From RGIG5579 sp045590715 (lineage in GTDB: Bacteria; Bacillota; Clostridia; Oscillospirales; SIG627), in contig JAZNRO010000052.1 of NCBI GenBank assembly GCA_045590715.1, positions 1 through 7,224 of the forward strand: a stretch of DNA of 7,224 nucleotides, given 5' to 3'. The notes beneath the pieces were generated by a model. The model did no database searches. It had not been told where the DNA came from and saw only the letters and a program-made list of their open reading frames with translations. The position numbers and the translations under genes are program-made. Position 1 is the stretch's first letter; each line of letters starts with the position of its first letter. Of the stretch, positions 1 through 5,245 are shown piece after piece.

Positions 1-139
1 GGACAAAGAAGCAAACGCCATCGCAAGACTTGGCAAGGAAATGGACGTTTCTACAGCCAATTCCAAGGTACGCGTACTCATCGTTCCCACCAATGAAGAA
101 CTGATGATCGCAAAAGATACCTTCGAGCTTTGCAAATAA
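1..139 (+). CDS. ackA: Acetate kinase, C-terminal end (partial)
   Basis: The reading frame starting at base 2 encodes 45 residues and ends at TAA 137-139; the 5' part lies outside the window. Acetate kinase interconverts acetate and acetyl phosphate with ATP/ADP in the cytoplasm, the ATP-yielding step of acetate fermentation. The tail contains VRVLIVPTNEELMIAKDT, which matches the conserved C-terminus of bacterial acetate kinases (I/V-P-T-N/D-E-E-L-M-I-A-x-D-T), as recalled from the family. The natural C-terminus is intact, since the residues end a few positions after the A-K-D-T motif as usual. In many Firmicutes pta lies upstream of ackA, but that side is not visible. A strong terminator follows 12 bases after the stop, so ackA is the last gene of its transcript. 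Identification is confident although only about a tenth of the protein is seen. Confidence 0.93.
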   Translation, partial: DKEANAIARLGKEMDVSTANSKVRVLIVPTNEELMIAKDTFELCK

Positions 140-150
140 AATAACAAAAG

Positions 151-180
151 AAAAACTGTCCTTCGGGACAGTTTTTTTCT
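151..180 (+). terminator. Rho-independent terminator of ackA
   Basis: An 11-bp stem (151-161 with 166-176) encloses a TTCG tetraloop closed by C-G, the extra-stable cUUCGg loop, and is followed by a run of T. It lies 12 bases after the ackA stop and separates ackA from the CLC gene. Confidence 0.95.
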
Positions 181-186
181 TTTTTC

Positions 187-215
187 TTGCTTTTCTCTTT
201 TTCCGGTGCTAAAAT
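187..215 (+). promoter_or_regulatory. Predicted sigma-A promoter of the CLC gene
   Basis: TTGCTT (187-192) is separated by 17 bases from TAAAAT (210-215). TGC directly before the -10 gives an extended -10 element. It lies just after the ackA terminator and about 30 bases before the CLC start, so the CLC gene is probably transcribed alone. Confidence 0.6.
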
Positions 216-243
216 AAGGAGAAAATGCGAAAGGAGAAGAAAA

Positions 244-1785
244 ATGAAAAACGAGAAGATCCGCACCCATTTTTTATCTTCCACTCTGCCGGCCCTTGTC
301 ATAGGCTTTCTTTCCGGCGCCGTAACGGCCCTGGCCGTCACGTTATATAAATGGTTTGCAAAAAATGCAGTAGCCTTATCCGGGGGACTGTATCTTTTTC
401 TCCGGCTGACCCCTTTTGTGATCCCGGCCCTTCTTCTTTTCTTCCTTCTTCTTTCTTTCTTTTTGGAAAAGATCTATAAAAAAGAGCCGGATCTCATGGG
501 CGGCGGTATCCCCGCATCCATCGGAACGCTCCGGGGGCTTTTCTCCTTCTCCTGGTGGAAAAACGCCCTGGGCAGCTTTTTCCTCTCTCTTCTTTCCTTT
601 TTGCTGGGGATCCCTTTGGGTACGGAAGGCCCTTCCGTTCAGCTGGGCACTTCTCTTGGCGCAGGCGTAACTGCCCTGGGCCCGAAAAAGTGGAAGGCCT
701 GGGAAAGGTTTTCTATGACCGGCGGTGCCTCTGCCGGCTTTGCGGTAGCCACCGGCGCACCCATATCGGGCATTTTCTTTTCCATTGAAGAGGCCCACCA
801 GAGGATCTCCCCTCTCATTGTACTGACCGGTATCACCTCGGTTTTATCCGCCGGCATTACCACCCACCTTATTTCCCCGCTTTTCGGGGTGGATATTGCC
901 CTGTTTCCCGGCGTTTCCCCCGCCCCTCTTTCCTTAAAAGAAATTTGGCTGCCCCTTGTTTTGGGTCTTGGTCTGGGCGCCTTTGCGGTGCTCTTTCTCC
1001 GGCTTTATTCTTTCCTTGAAAGGATCATTCTGGAAAAGGGAAAACGGCTTCGCCCGGCAGTAAAGATCTTTTTCGTACTGACCGCCACCCTTGTTTTCGG
1101 CCTTTTCTCCTCGGAATTCATTTCCACCGGCCACCATCTGATCGCCGAGCTTTTCAACCACGCACCGGGACTTTTCTTTTTGATCCTCATCGTACTTTTC
1201 CGCTCGGCTCTCACCCTTTCGGCAAATCTTGCCGGGATCACCGGCGGCATCTTTTTGCCCCTTCTGGCCATCGGCGCGGCCCTGGCGGCGGCCCTTGGCA
1301 AAATTCTTCTCTTTTTCGGTATGGATGAAGGCCATTTCCCCTTGGTGATCTGCCTGGGCATCTGCGGATGCATCGCAGGAATGATGAAAATGCCCCTGAC
1401 CGCCATTTTATTCGGTGTAGAAGCCTTGGGTCTTTCCCAAAATCTTCTGCCCCTGGTACTGGTATCGGCCCTTTCCTTTGCCATTCCCGAAGCCCTGGGA
1501 GAAGAAGCCATCGGCGAGCGGGTACTGGAAAAACGGGCAAAGAAACTGCGCCTTGGCAAAATACTGACCGAAGAAGAAACAGAAATTGAAATCGATCCCT
1601 TCTCCCTTGCCGTAGGCAAGGAGATCCGGGATATCTTCTGGCCAAACGGGGTAAAGGTCCTTTCCGTAAAAAGCGAAGAACAATCTTCTCTGTTGAAAGA
1701 GGGAGATCTGCTCCTTGTCCGCATCAAGACCTACGATCGGGAAAAAGCTCTTTCGGACCTTGAGGCCATTTGTAAAAACAGATAA
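244..1785 (+). CDS. CLC-family anion channel/antiporter with C-terminal TrkA_C-like domain
   Basis: A 513-residue integral membrane protein of the voltage-gated chloride channel/antiporter family, expected to move chloride (or another anion) across the cytoplasmic membrane, often in exchange for protons. The start is ATG 244, seven bases after AAAGGAG (230-236); the frame stays open upstream, but those codons cover the promoter. Family motifs are in order: GGGIP at residues 86-90 (usual GSGIP), GTEGP at 126-130 with the gating glutamate E128, FSIEE with E182/E183 near the inner proton-glutamate position, and GGIFLP at 334-339. Many hydrophobic segments span residues 12-430. Residues from about 447 onward form a soluble TrkA_C/RCK_C-like domain, found in a subset of bacterial CLCs and thought to sense a ligand. 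The serine of GSGIP is glycine here (G87), and the region matching the chloride-coordinating tyrosine (near GEEAIGERVL) has no tyrosine. The gene ends at a terminator shared with the convergent acyltransferase gene. Family is sure; substrate and mechanism are not. Confidence 0.93.
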   Translation: MKNEKIRTHFLSSTLPALVIGFLSGAVTALAVTLYKWFAKNAVALSGGLYLFLRLTPFVIPALLLFFLLLSFFLEKIYKKEPDLMGGGIPASIGTLRGLFSFSWWKNALGSFFLSLLSFLLGIPLGTEGPSVQLGTSLGAGVTALGPKKWKAWERFSMTGGASAGFAVATGAPISGIFFSIEEAHQRISPLIVLTGITSVLSAGITTHLISPLFGVDIALFPGVSPAPLSLKEIWLPLVLGLGLGAFAVLFLRLYSFLERIILEKGKRLRPAVKIFFVLTATLVFGLFSSEFISTGHHLIAELFNHAPGLFFLILIVLFRSALTLSANLAGITGGIFLPLLAIGAALAAALGKILLFFGMDEGHFPLVICLGICGCIAGMMKMPLTAILFGVEALGLSQNLLPLVLVSALSFAIPEALGEEAIGERVLEKRAKKLRLGKILTEEETEIEIDPFSLAVGKEIRDIFWPNGVKVLSVKSEEQSSLLKEGDLLLVRIKTYDREKALSDLEAICKNR

Positions 1786-1787
1786 AG

Positions 1788-1821
1788 AAAAAGGCTTATC
1801 GAAATTCGATAAGCCTTTTTT
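1788..1821. terminator. Bidirectional terminator between CLC and acyltransferase genes
   Basis: A near-perfect hairpin (1791-1803 with 1805-1817, real loop about 3 bases) is flanked by A-run on the left and T-run on the right, so it can end transcription from both sides. It starts directly after the CLC stop and ends directly before the stop of the convergent acyltransferase gene. Confidence 0.93.
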
Positions 1822-1822
1822 A

Positions 1823-3079
1823 TTACAACAGCATTTGATAAAGTTCCTCGGCGGCAAGTCTTGCCTTGGCTACGGGAACGTTTTCCTTGGGGAAAAGATA
1901 AAAGAGCCTGTCTTTGGTACCGATGCTGATCATATCGCCGATCTCATAAAAGAAGAAATCCACGTTTAAGCTGTAAGAGGATTGGGGCGCCTGGGTATAG
2001 GTAAAACTTGAGTCATCAGAAGTTAAAGTAAAGCCGGATTTATCATGACGAAGCACACCGTCGCCTACCATATACATGGCCTTGTGATCGCAGATCACAC
2101 CCACCGAAACCGGAGTTTCCAAAAGGTATTTTCCTTCTTCCAGTTCCTTTTTCACACACGCTCTCTGCCAGGCGTTCCAGTCCGGGATATGGGTAAATTT
2201 TCCTTCTCCCTCGGCCCGGAAAAGAGAGCCGTCTTCCTTGAGATGATAGGACGCGCCGCAATGGGTACAGAAAAGATTTTCCCCGTCGCTCTTCATCACC
2301 CCGTCCCTCTCGCAGTGGGGACAGCGATAAAGCACTCTTTCAAGACCCAGGGCGCGGGTCTTTTCTTTTACCAAAATGCCCTCTTCCTTCTGGGCTCTAA
2401 AATGATCGAAAGAAAAAGCACGGTCGATAATCTGGTCCAGTTCCTCCACACTCTTTTCCCGGATCTCTTCCGGGGTCAAAAGGCAGGAGATATCAGCGCC
2501 TGCTTTTACCTTTCTCAAGCGCAGACCGTTATAAAGGGGATCCCGGAGAAAAGCGCCCGCATCGGAGCGGATCAGAAGCACCGGCACGCCCAGGCGCTTT
2601 ACCATTCCCCCAAGCTTTCGGGGAAGGACGGTAGCAGTACCGTCAAAGCTGTAACCGGCCTCCGGGTACATTAAAATACTGGTCTTTCTCTTTTTGATAA
2701 GCCGGATCATATTCATTACAAGGCTAACGTCCGTAACGAATTTTTGAGTAGGGATGCAGCCAATGAGCCGCATGAGAAGAGATTTTCCCACAAAAGCGTC
2801 GGTAGTGGATACAATGGCGTATTTGTGGGGGAAGAGGATTCTGTTTGCCATTTTCAGATCCAGGAAGCTGGAATGGTTCATCAAAATGAAATAGGGCCCT
2901 TTGCCCGCTCTGTCAAATCGGGAATCCGTGTAGGAAAAACGGGCGGAAAAAAGATCCGGAATGGATAAAAGATAGATTACAAGGGATAAGAGAAACATAG
3001 GTCTTGCCGGTTTTAAATGAGGGATCTTCCCAAGGGAAGAAAGCTTTTGCCAGCTGGCCTTTTTTTGTTTGATCTTCAT
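1823..3079 (-). CDS. PlsC-like 1-acylglycerol-3-phosphate acyltransferase-type protein with zinc ribbon
   Basis: A 418-residue protein. Residues about 60-200 resemble the PlsC/LPLAT acyltransferase domain, which transfers acyl groups to lysophosphatidate or similar acceptors at the inner membrane face in phospholipid synthesis. Visible evidence: NHSSFLD at 68-74 supplies the catalytic HX4D (H69, D74), and YPEAG at 138-142 corresponds to the PEG motif. A hydrophobic segment at about 28-44 suggests membrane anchoring. A zinc ribbon CPHC (253-256) with CTHC (271-274) follows the catalytic domain, then about 140 residues I do not recognise. The ORF opens at 3115, but that ATG lies inside the -10 box of the promoter, while the ATG at 3079 has AGGAG (3086-3090) six bases upstream; I therefore take 3079. 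The PEG-like motif carries an extra alanine (PEAG). The acceptor substrate is unknown, and the ribbon makes it unlike the housekeeping PlsC. Confidence 0.85.
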   Translation of the reverse strand: MKIKQKKASWQKLSSLGKIPHLKPARPMFLLSLVIYLLSIPDLFSARFSYTDSRFDRAGKGPYFILMNHSSFLDLKMANRILFPHKYAIVSTTDAFVGKSLLMRLIGCIPTQKFVTDVSLVMNMIRLIKKRKTSILMYPEAGYSFDGTATVLPRKLGGMVKRLGVPVLLIRSDAGAFLRDPLYNGLRLRKVKAGADISCLLTPEEIREKSVEELDQIIDRAFSFDHFRAQKEEGILVKEKTRALGLERVLYRCPHCERDGVMKSDGENLFCTHCGASYHLKEDGSLFRAEGEGKFTHIPDWNAWQRACVKKELEEGKYLLETPVSVGVICDHKAMYMVGDGVLRHDKSGFTLTSDDSSFTYTQAPQSSYSLNVDFFFYEIGDMISIGTKDRLFYLFPKENVPVAKARLAAEELYQMLL

Positions 3080-3085
3080 TGAAAT

Positions 3086-3090
3086 CTCCT
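3086..3090 (-). promoter_or_regulatory. Ribosome binding site fixing the acyltransferase start
   Basis: AGGAG on the minus strand, six bases before ATG 3079. No comparable site precedes the in-frame ATG at 3115. Confidence 0.8.
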
Positions 3091-3113
3091 GTGAAAATTC
3101 GTTTCTTTCTTCC

Positions 3114-3143
3114 ATTGTAACGGAAAAGGGCGAAAAAAGTCAA
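3114..3143 (-). promoter_or_regulatory. Predicted sigma-A promoter of the acyltransferase gene
   Basis: On the minus strand, TTGACT (3143-3138) is followed after 18 bases by TACAAT (3119-3114). The -10 overlaps the upstream in-frame ATG at 3115, which would therefore not be in the mRNA. The leader is short, about 30 bases. Confidence 0.65.
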
Positions 3144-3170
3144 TATAAAAGGAAAAGGGATTTTTTTCAA

Positions 3171-3218
3171 GGAGGTATTTCTTTTTAGAACCTTTTTGAA
3201 AAAAGGTTCCAAACCTCC
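3171..3218. repeat. Nested inverted repeat (GGAGGT/ACCTCC outside, GAACCTTTTT/AAAAAGGTTC inside)
   Basis: The outer arms are GGAGGT (3171-3176) and ACCTCC (3213-3218). The inner arms are GAACCTTTTT (3188-3197) and AAAAAGGTTC (3200-3209), with a two-base centre. No T-run follows, so it is a poor terminator. Intergenic hairpins of this look are common in Clostridia genomes (recalled, not searched). Confidence 0.7.
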
Positions 3219-3259
3219 AAAAACTTTAAAAGTTATAAGATAGAAAAGGAATAAAGCAA

Positions 3260-3279
3260 GGCAGGAGCTTGCTCCCGCC
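3260..3279. repeat. Small GC-rich hairpin
   Basis: GGCAGGAGC and GCTCCCGCC pair around TT with one A/C mismatch. AAGG (3258-3261) and CCTT (3284-3287) may extend it loosely. Its GC content contrasts with the AT-rich DNA around it. Function unknown; probably another REP-like unit. Confidence 0.5.
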
Positions 3280-3309
3280 GTAACCTTACAGATAAAGCCA
3301 AAGTTTTTT

Positions 3310-3440
3310 GGCTCCCTCCGAGAGGGAGCTGTCACCGAAGGTGACTGAAGGAGAGCGCGAAAGCAAGGTTCTTCAAAAAGAGAATGATCGCAGGCTCCTT
3401 CCACCGCAAATGCGGTCCCCCTTCCTCACGGAGGAAGGCT
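3310..3440 (+). repeat. Multi-hairpin structured element, copy A (131 bases)
   Basis: A non-coding element matching the reverse complement of 5075-5204 at both ends, with an unrelated middle. Predicted parts in order: stem 1 GCTCCCTC/GAGGGAGC (3311-3329, loop CGA); stem 2 GTCACC/GGTGAC (3331-3345, loop GAA); closing stem 3 GAAGGAG (3347-3353) with CTCCTTC (3395-3401), which encloses the variable centre (about 3356-3388); stem 4 ACCGC/GCGGT (3403-3416, loop AAAT); stem 5 CCTTCCTC/GAGGAAGG (3420-3438, loop ACG). The outer ends GGCTCCCTCCG and CGGAGGAAGGC also form imperfect terminal inverted repeats. It lies in a gene-free region upstream of the exonuclease promoter. Size, terminal repeats and lack of a gene fit a MITE or REP-like element; the stem series would also fit a structured RNA. 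Confidence 0.85.
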
Positions 3441-3495
3441 TTCCAGCGGGCCGTCGGGGTGTGGGGTCTTACGAAAAATATAAGGGGAGTATTTT

Positions 3496-3564
3496 GTAGG
3501 GGCGAACTGCGTTCGCCCGTGAAATCTGTACAAACCTTGGCGGGCGAACACAGTTCTCCCCTAC
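3496..3564. repeat. 24-bp imperfect inverted repeat with 21-base spacer
   Basis: The arms at 3496-3519 and 3541-3564 match at 22 of 24 positions when one is reverse-complemented. Each arm starts or ends in GTAGGGG/CCCCTAC and itself holds a small hairpin: GGGCGAAC/GTTCGCCC is perfect in the left arm, with one mismatch in the right. GTAGGGGCG-type palindromes are widespread intergenic repeats in Clostridia (recalled). It is not a terminator and has no gene. Confidence 0.8.
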
Positions 3565-3582
3565 GGATTTATTCTTTGCCTA

Positions 3583-3604
3583 CTTTCTTTTTTCAAAAAG
3601 AAAG
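3583..3604. repeat. AT-rich hairpin CTTTCTTTTT/AAAAAGAAAG
   Basis: The arms are 3583-3592 and 3595-3604, with a two-base centre. The core CTTTTTTCAAAAAG (3587-3600) is the reverse complement of the core of the hairpin at 3192-3205. It ends seven bases before the exonuclease -35 box. No T-run follows on the plus strand. Confidence 0.6.
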
Positions 3605-3610
3605 GAAGGG

Positions 3611-3639
3611 TTGACTTTTTTTCGTGAGCATAGTACACT
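3611..3639 (+). promoter_or_regulatory. Predicted sigma-A promoter of the exonuclease gene
   Basis: TTGACT (3611-3616), 17-base spacer, TACACT (3634-3639), located 31 bases before the ATG at 3671. An in-frame TTG at 3611 coincides with the -35 box and has no ribosome binding site, so it is not the start. Confidence 0.65.
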
Positions 3640-3670
3640 TTTTCCTAGTAAGAAAGAAAAGGAAGTAAGA

Positions 3671-4642
3671 ATGAATTACATTGTCCTGGACCTGGAATGG
3701 AACCAGCCCCGATATTTTCGGGAAACCATAGAAAACCCCGTCCACCTAAACGGCGAGATCATTCAGATCGGCGCAGTCAAACTAAATAAACGCTTTAAGA
3801 TCAAAAAGGAATTAAACCTTCTGATCCGTCCCCAGTTTTATCCCAAAATGCACCGGAAGGTCTCCCGCATTACGGGCCTGAAAAACGAAGACGTAAAGAA
3901 GGGCCTTCCTTTCCCCAAAGCATTTCAAAAACTTTCCCGCTTCTGCGGAAAGGATTTCGTCTTCCTCACCTGGGGCCCCGATGACGTGCCCATGCTCCGG
4001 GATAATTTAAGACTTTTTTCCATCGACGAGGACTTCATCCCCCAAAGCTACGACCTGCAGGTCTTCTACGCCCACCAGATCGAAGGGCAAATGCGCCAGT
4101 ACGCCCTGGAAGACGCCATTGAAAAACTGGGCGAAAAACCCTTCCAAGCCCACGACGCCCTGGCAGACGCCAGAAGCACCGCCCTCATCTGCCGACACCT
4201 TAATATGAAAAAAGGCATGGAGGAATACCCCCTTTTAGCCGGCGACATTACCGATTCCCCTATTGAAACCAAAGAGATCGGCGTCACCTTTGACCATAAG
4301 GGCGCGGCACTGAAAGAGCTCATCGGCTCTCCCATCCCCTGCCCCCACTGTGACGGCTTTCTCTATCCGGAACACCCCATTCCCCAAAACGCCAATAAAT
4401 ATCTATCTATTGCCCCCTGCTCCTGCGGAAAAGAATACCTTATTCGCTTTAAATTCTACAAAGCCGGGGAAAGACGGGTAAAGGTCACAAGGGAGCTGTT
4501 CCGCCAAAGCACCGCCATAGAGAAATTTTACGAAGAAAAAGAAAAGCGCTACGAAAAGATCAAAGAAGCGGAAAAACAAAAACTCCGCCGCCGCAAGATC
4601 CGCGCCCGCGCCACCAAACAAGAAGCGGTCTATCATCAATAA
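3671..4642 (+). CDS. DEDDh-type 3'-5' exonuclease-like protein with C-terminal zinc ribbon
   Basis: A 323-residue protein starting at ATG 3671 after AAAGGAAG (3658-3665). Residues 1-180 form an RNase T/DnaQ-type exonuclease domain that would remove nucleotides from 3' ends of DNA or RNA with two metal ions. The key residues are visible: D7 and E9 in VLDLEW, D104/D105 in WGPDD, and H161 with D166 in AHDALADA, which is the DEDDh pattern. A zinc-binding CPHC (C224, C227) with CSC (C250, C252) follows. The last 50 residues are a basic, charged helix (EKEKRYEKIKEAEKQKLRR), likely a nucleic-acid contact. Similar exonuclease-plus-tail proteins are common in Clostridia, but their substrate is not established to my knowledge; a role in RNA maturation or DNA repair is possible. 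The final codons (EAVYHQ) are partly duplicated at 5215-5228, beyond the next gene. Its own promoter and terminator suggest a single-gene transcript. Confidence 0.87.
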   Translation: MNYIVLDLEWNQPRYFRETIENPVHLNGEIIQIGAVKLNKRFKIKKELNLLIRPQFYPKMHRKVSRITGLKNEDVKKGLPFPKAFQKLSRFCGKDFVFLTWGPDDVPMLRDNLRLFSIDEDFIPQSYDLQVFYAHQIEGQMRQYALEDAIEKLGEKPFQAHDALADARSTALICRHLNMKKGMEEYPLLAGDITDSPIETKEIGVTFDHKGAALKELIGSPIPCPHCDGFLYPEHPIPQNANKYLSIAPCSCGKEYLIRFKFYKAGERRVKVTRELFRQSTAIEKFYEEKEKRYEKIKEAEKQKLRRRKIRARATKQEAVYHQ

Positions 4643-4651
4643 TATGAAAAA
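4624..4651 (+). repeat. Direct repeat, left copy (exonuclease 3' end)
   Basis: AGCGGTCTATC, an extra ATC, AATAATAT, then GAAAAA: the last codons, stop and first downstream bases of the exonuclease gene. It recurs at 5215-5245 without the extra ATC and with a short AT-rich insertion. The two copies flank the DUF559 gene plus element B. Confidence 0.75.
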
Positions 4652-4654
4652 CCA

Positions 4655-4694
4655 CAAAAAATCGGCAGAGGTATTGTTCCTCTGCTGATTTTTT
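4655..4694 (+). terminator. Terminator of the exonuclease gene
   Basis: AAAATCGGCAGAGG (4658-4671) pairs with CCTCTGCTGATTTT (4679-4692), with one G-U wobble and a seven-base loop, followed by T. It lies 12 bases after the exonuclease stop. The A-rich left side could also allow weaker activity from the minus strand. Confidence 0.88.
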
Positions 4695-4702
4695 GATATG
4701 AT
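4674..4702 (+). promoter_or_regulatory. Predicted promoter of the DUF559 gene, overlapping the terminator
   Basis: TTGTTC (4674-4679), 17-base spacer, TATGAT (4697-4702). The -35 box lies in the loop and right arm of the exonuclease terminator, so the gene appears to bring or use its own promoter right at the end of its neighbour. Confidence 0.55.
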
Positions 4703-4729
4703 CCAAAAAGCAAATTCAGGAGAAAAACA

Positions 4730-5107
4730 ATGTCCCTCGATTACAACAAAAAGAATATTACGCTTGCCAAAAATCTGCGTAGAAATAGCACTCCCCAGGA
4801 AAATCACTTGTGGTATGATTTTTTATGTAACTATAAACCTAGATTTCAACGTCAAAAAGCAATTGACAATTTCATAGCAGATTTTTATTGCCACAAAGCA
4901 AAACTTATCATAGAAATTGACGGCTCTCAACATAACACCGAGCAAGGCCAACAAAAAGATGAATTTCGAACAGAAATTCTTGAAGGCTATGATTTAAAAG
5001 TCATTCGCTTCACAAACCGCCAGGTAAACACAAATTTTCCCGCTGTGTGCCAATATATTGATTACGCCGTCCGGGCCTCCCTCCGAGAGGGAGGGGGACC
5101 GCGCTAG
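4730..5107 (+). CDS. DUF559 / Vsr-like endonuclease-like protein, C-terminus made by a repeat element
   Basis: A 125-residue protein starting at ATG 4730, seven bases after AGGAG (4718-4722). It matches the DUF559 pattern, a small relative of the very-short-patch-repair endonucleases with the PD-(D/E)XK fold. The core is visible: TPQENHLW (21-28), FQRQKAIDNFIADFYC (39-54) with D51, LIIEIDGSQH (59-68) with E62, D64 and H68, a D77-x2-R80 pair, and VIRFTNRQV (91-99). The likely activity is DNA nicking or cleavage, but no function is proven for most members. Residues 116-125 (ASLREGGGPR) are encoded by element B, and the TAG stop (5105-5107) begins in the loop of its ACCGC/GCGGT stem; the ancestral C-terminus was probably just after DYAV. 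The gene is clearly more AT-rich than the exonuclease gene, which points to transfer. It could be a mobile-element enzyme or a domesticated repair nuclease. Confidence 0.85.
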   Translation: MSLDYNKKNITLAKNLRRNSTPQENHLWYDFLCNYKPRFQRQKAIDNFIADFYCHKAKLIIEIDGSQHNTEQGQQKDEFRTEILEGYDLKVIRFTNRQVNTNFPAVCQYIDYAVRASLREGGGPR

Positions 5108-5204
5108 CGGTGGAAGGAGCCTGCGAAAAATTAATTTTTGTCAATTTTTTCTGCCGCCCTCTCCTTCAGTCGCCTTCGGCGCCAGCTCCCTCCCGGAGGG
5201 AGCC
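5075..5204 (-). repeat. Multi-hairpin structured element, copy B (130 bases), inverted relative to copy A
   Basis: Read on the minus strand, it aligns with 3310-3440 over its left third and right third; the middle (about 5124-5153) is unrelated. The same stems are present: GCTCCCTC/GAGGGAGC; a GAA-loop stem; GAAGGAG with CTCCTTC around the variable centre; ACCGC/GCGGT (5098-5111 on the plus strand, loop GCTA); CCTCCCTC/GAGGGAGG (5076-5094). Two stem pairs differ from copy A by compensatory change (A-T to G-C in stem 2, T-A to C-G in stem 5). Stem 2 has one G/A mismatch in this copy. The DUF559 gene ends inside it. Nine bases after it the duplicated exonuclease tail begins. Confidence 0.85.
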
Positions 5205-5214
5205 TCTCGTCAAA

Positions 5215-5245
5215 AGCGGTCTATCAATAATATAAATATGAAAAA
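5215..5245 (+). repeat. Direct repeat, right copy (remnant of exonuclease 3' end)
   Basis: AGCGGTCTATC plus AATAATAT repeat 4624-4634 and 4638-4645, and ATGAAAAA also recurs. In the matching frame it would still read A-V-Y-Q-stop, compared with A-V-Y-H-Q-stop in the real gene. The bases further left (element B) are unrelated to the exonuclease gene. Confidence 0.75.

Larger units (their letters stand above)
3144..3610. other. Gene-free region built of inverted-repeat elements
   Basis: About 470 bases between two divergent promoters. I see no convincing gene: open frames here lack ribosome binding sites and follow the repeats. Five inverted-repeat structures account for most of it (3171-3218, 3260-3279, 3310-3440, 3496-3564, 3583-3604). 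The outermost two share the core CTTTTTGAAAAAAG in opposite orientation (3192-3205 and 3587-3600), so they bracket the array. The rest (3219-3259, 3280-3309, 3441-3495) shows nothing further beyond a small AACTTT/AAAGTT palindrome at 3223-3235. It reads like an intergenic landing site for several small non-coding elements. Confidence 0.7.

Noticed and set aside
187..243. Longer CLC start upstream of 244
   Set aside because: The extra codons overlap the promoter and the ribosome binding site of ATG 244, and do not resemble the family's N-terminus.
3080..3115. Longer acyltransferase start at the ATG of 3115
   Set aside because: This ATG lies within the -10 box TACAAT, so it would be upstream of the transcript; AGGAG serves the ATG at 3079.
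2913..3404. 163-residue minus-strand open frame
   Set aside because: It crosses the acyltransferase start, its promoter and several repeat elements in another frame, with no family resemblance.
3310..3440. CRISPR array or riboswitch
   Set aside because: There are no regularly spaced repeats for CRISPR, and the second copy sits antisense at a gene's 3' end, which does not suit a 5' leader riboswitch.
3308..3614. Open frames across element A and the 24-bp inverted repeat
   Set aside because: They consist of repeat sequence, lack ribosome binding sites and have low-complexity products.
3611..3670. Longer exonuclease start at the TTG of 3611
   Set aside because: The TTG is the -35 box of a good promoter and has no ribosome binding site; ATG 3671 gives the family-typical MNYIVLDLEW start.
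3310..5204. Classical composite transposon with elements A and B as insertion sequences
   Set aside because: The elements are too short to code for a transposase, and the exonuclease gene between them has backbone-like composition; only the small DUF559 unit looks inserted.
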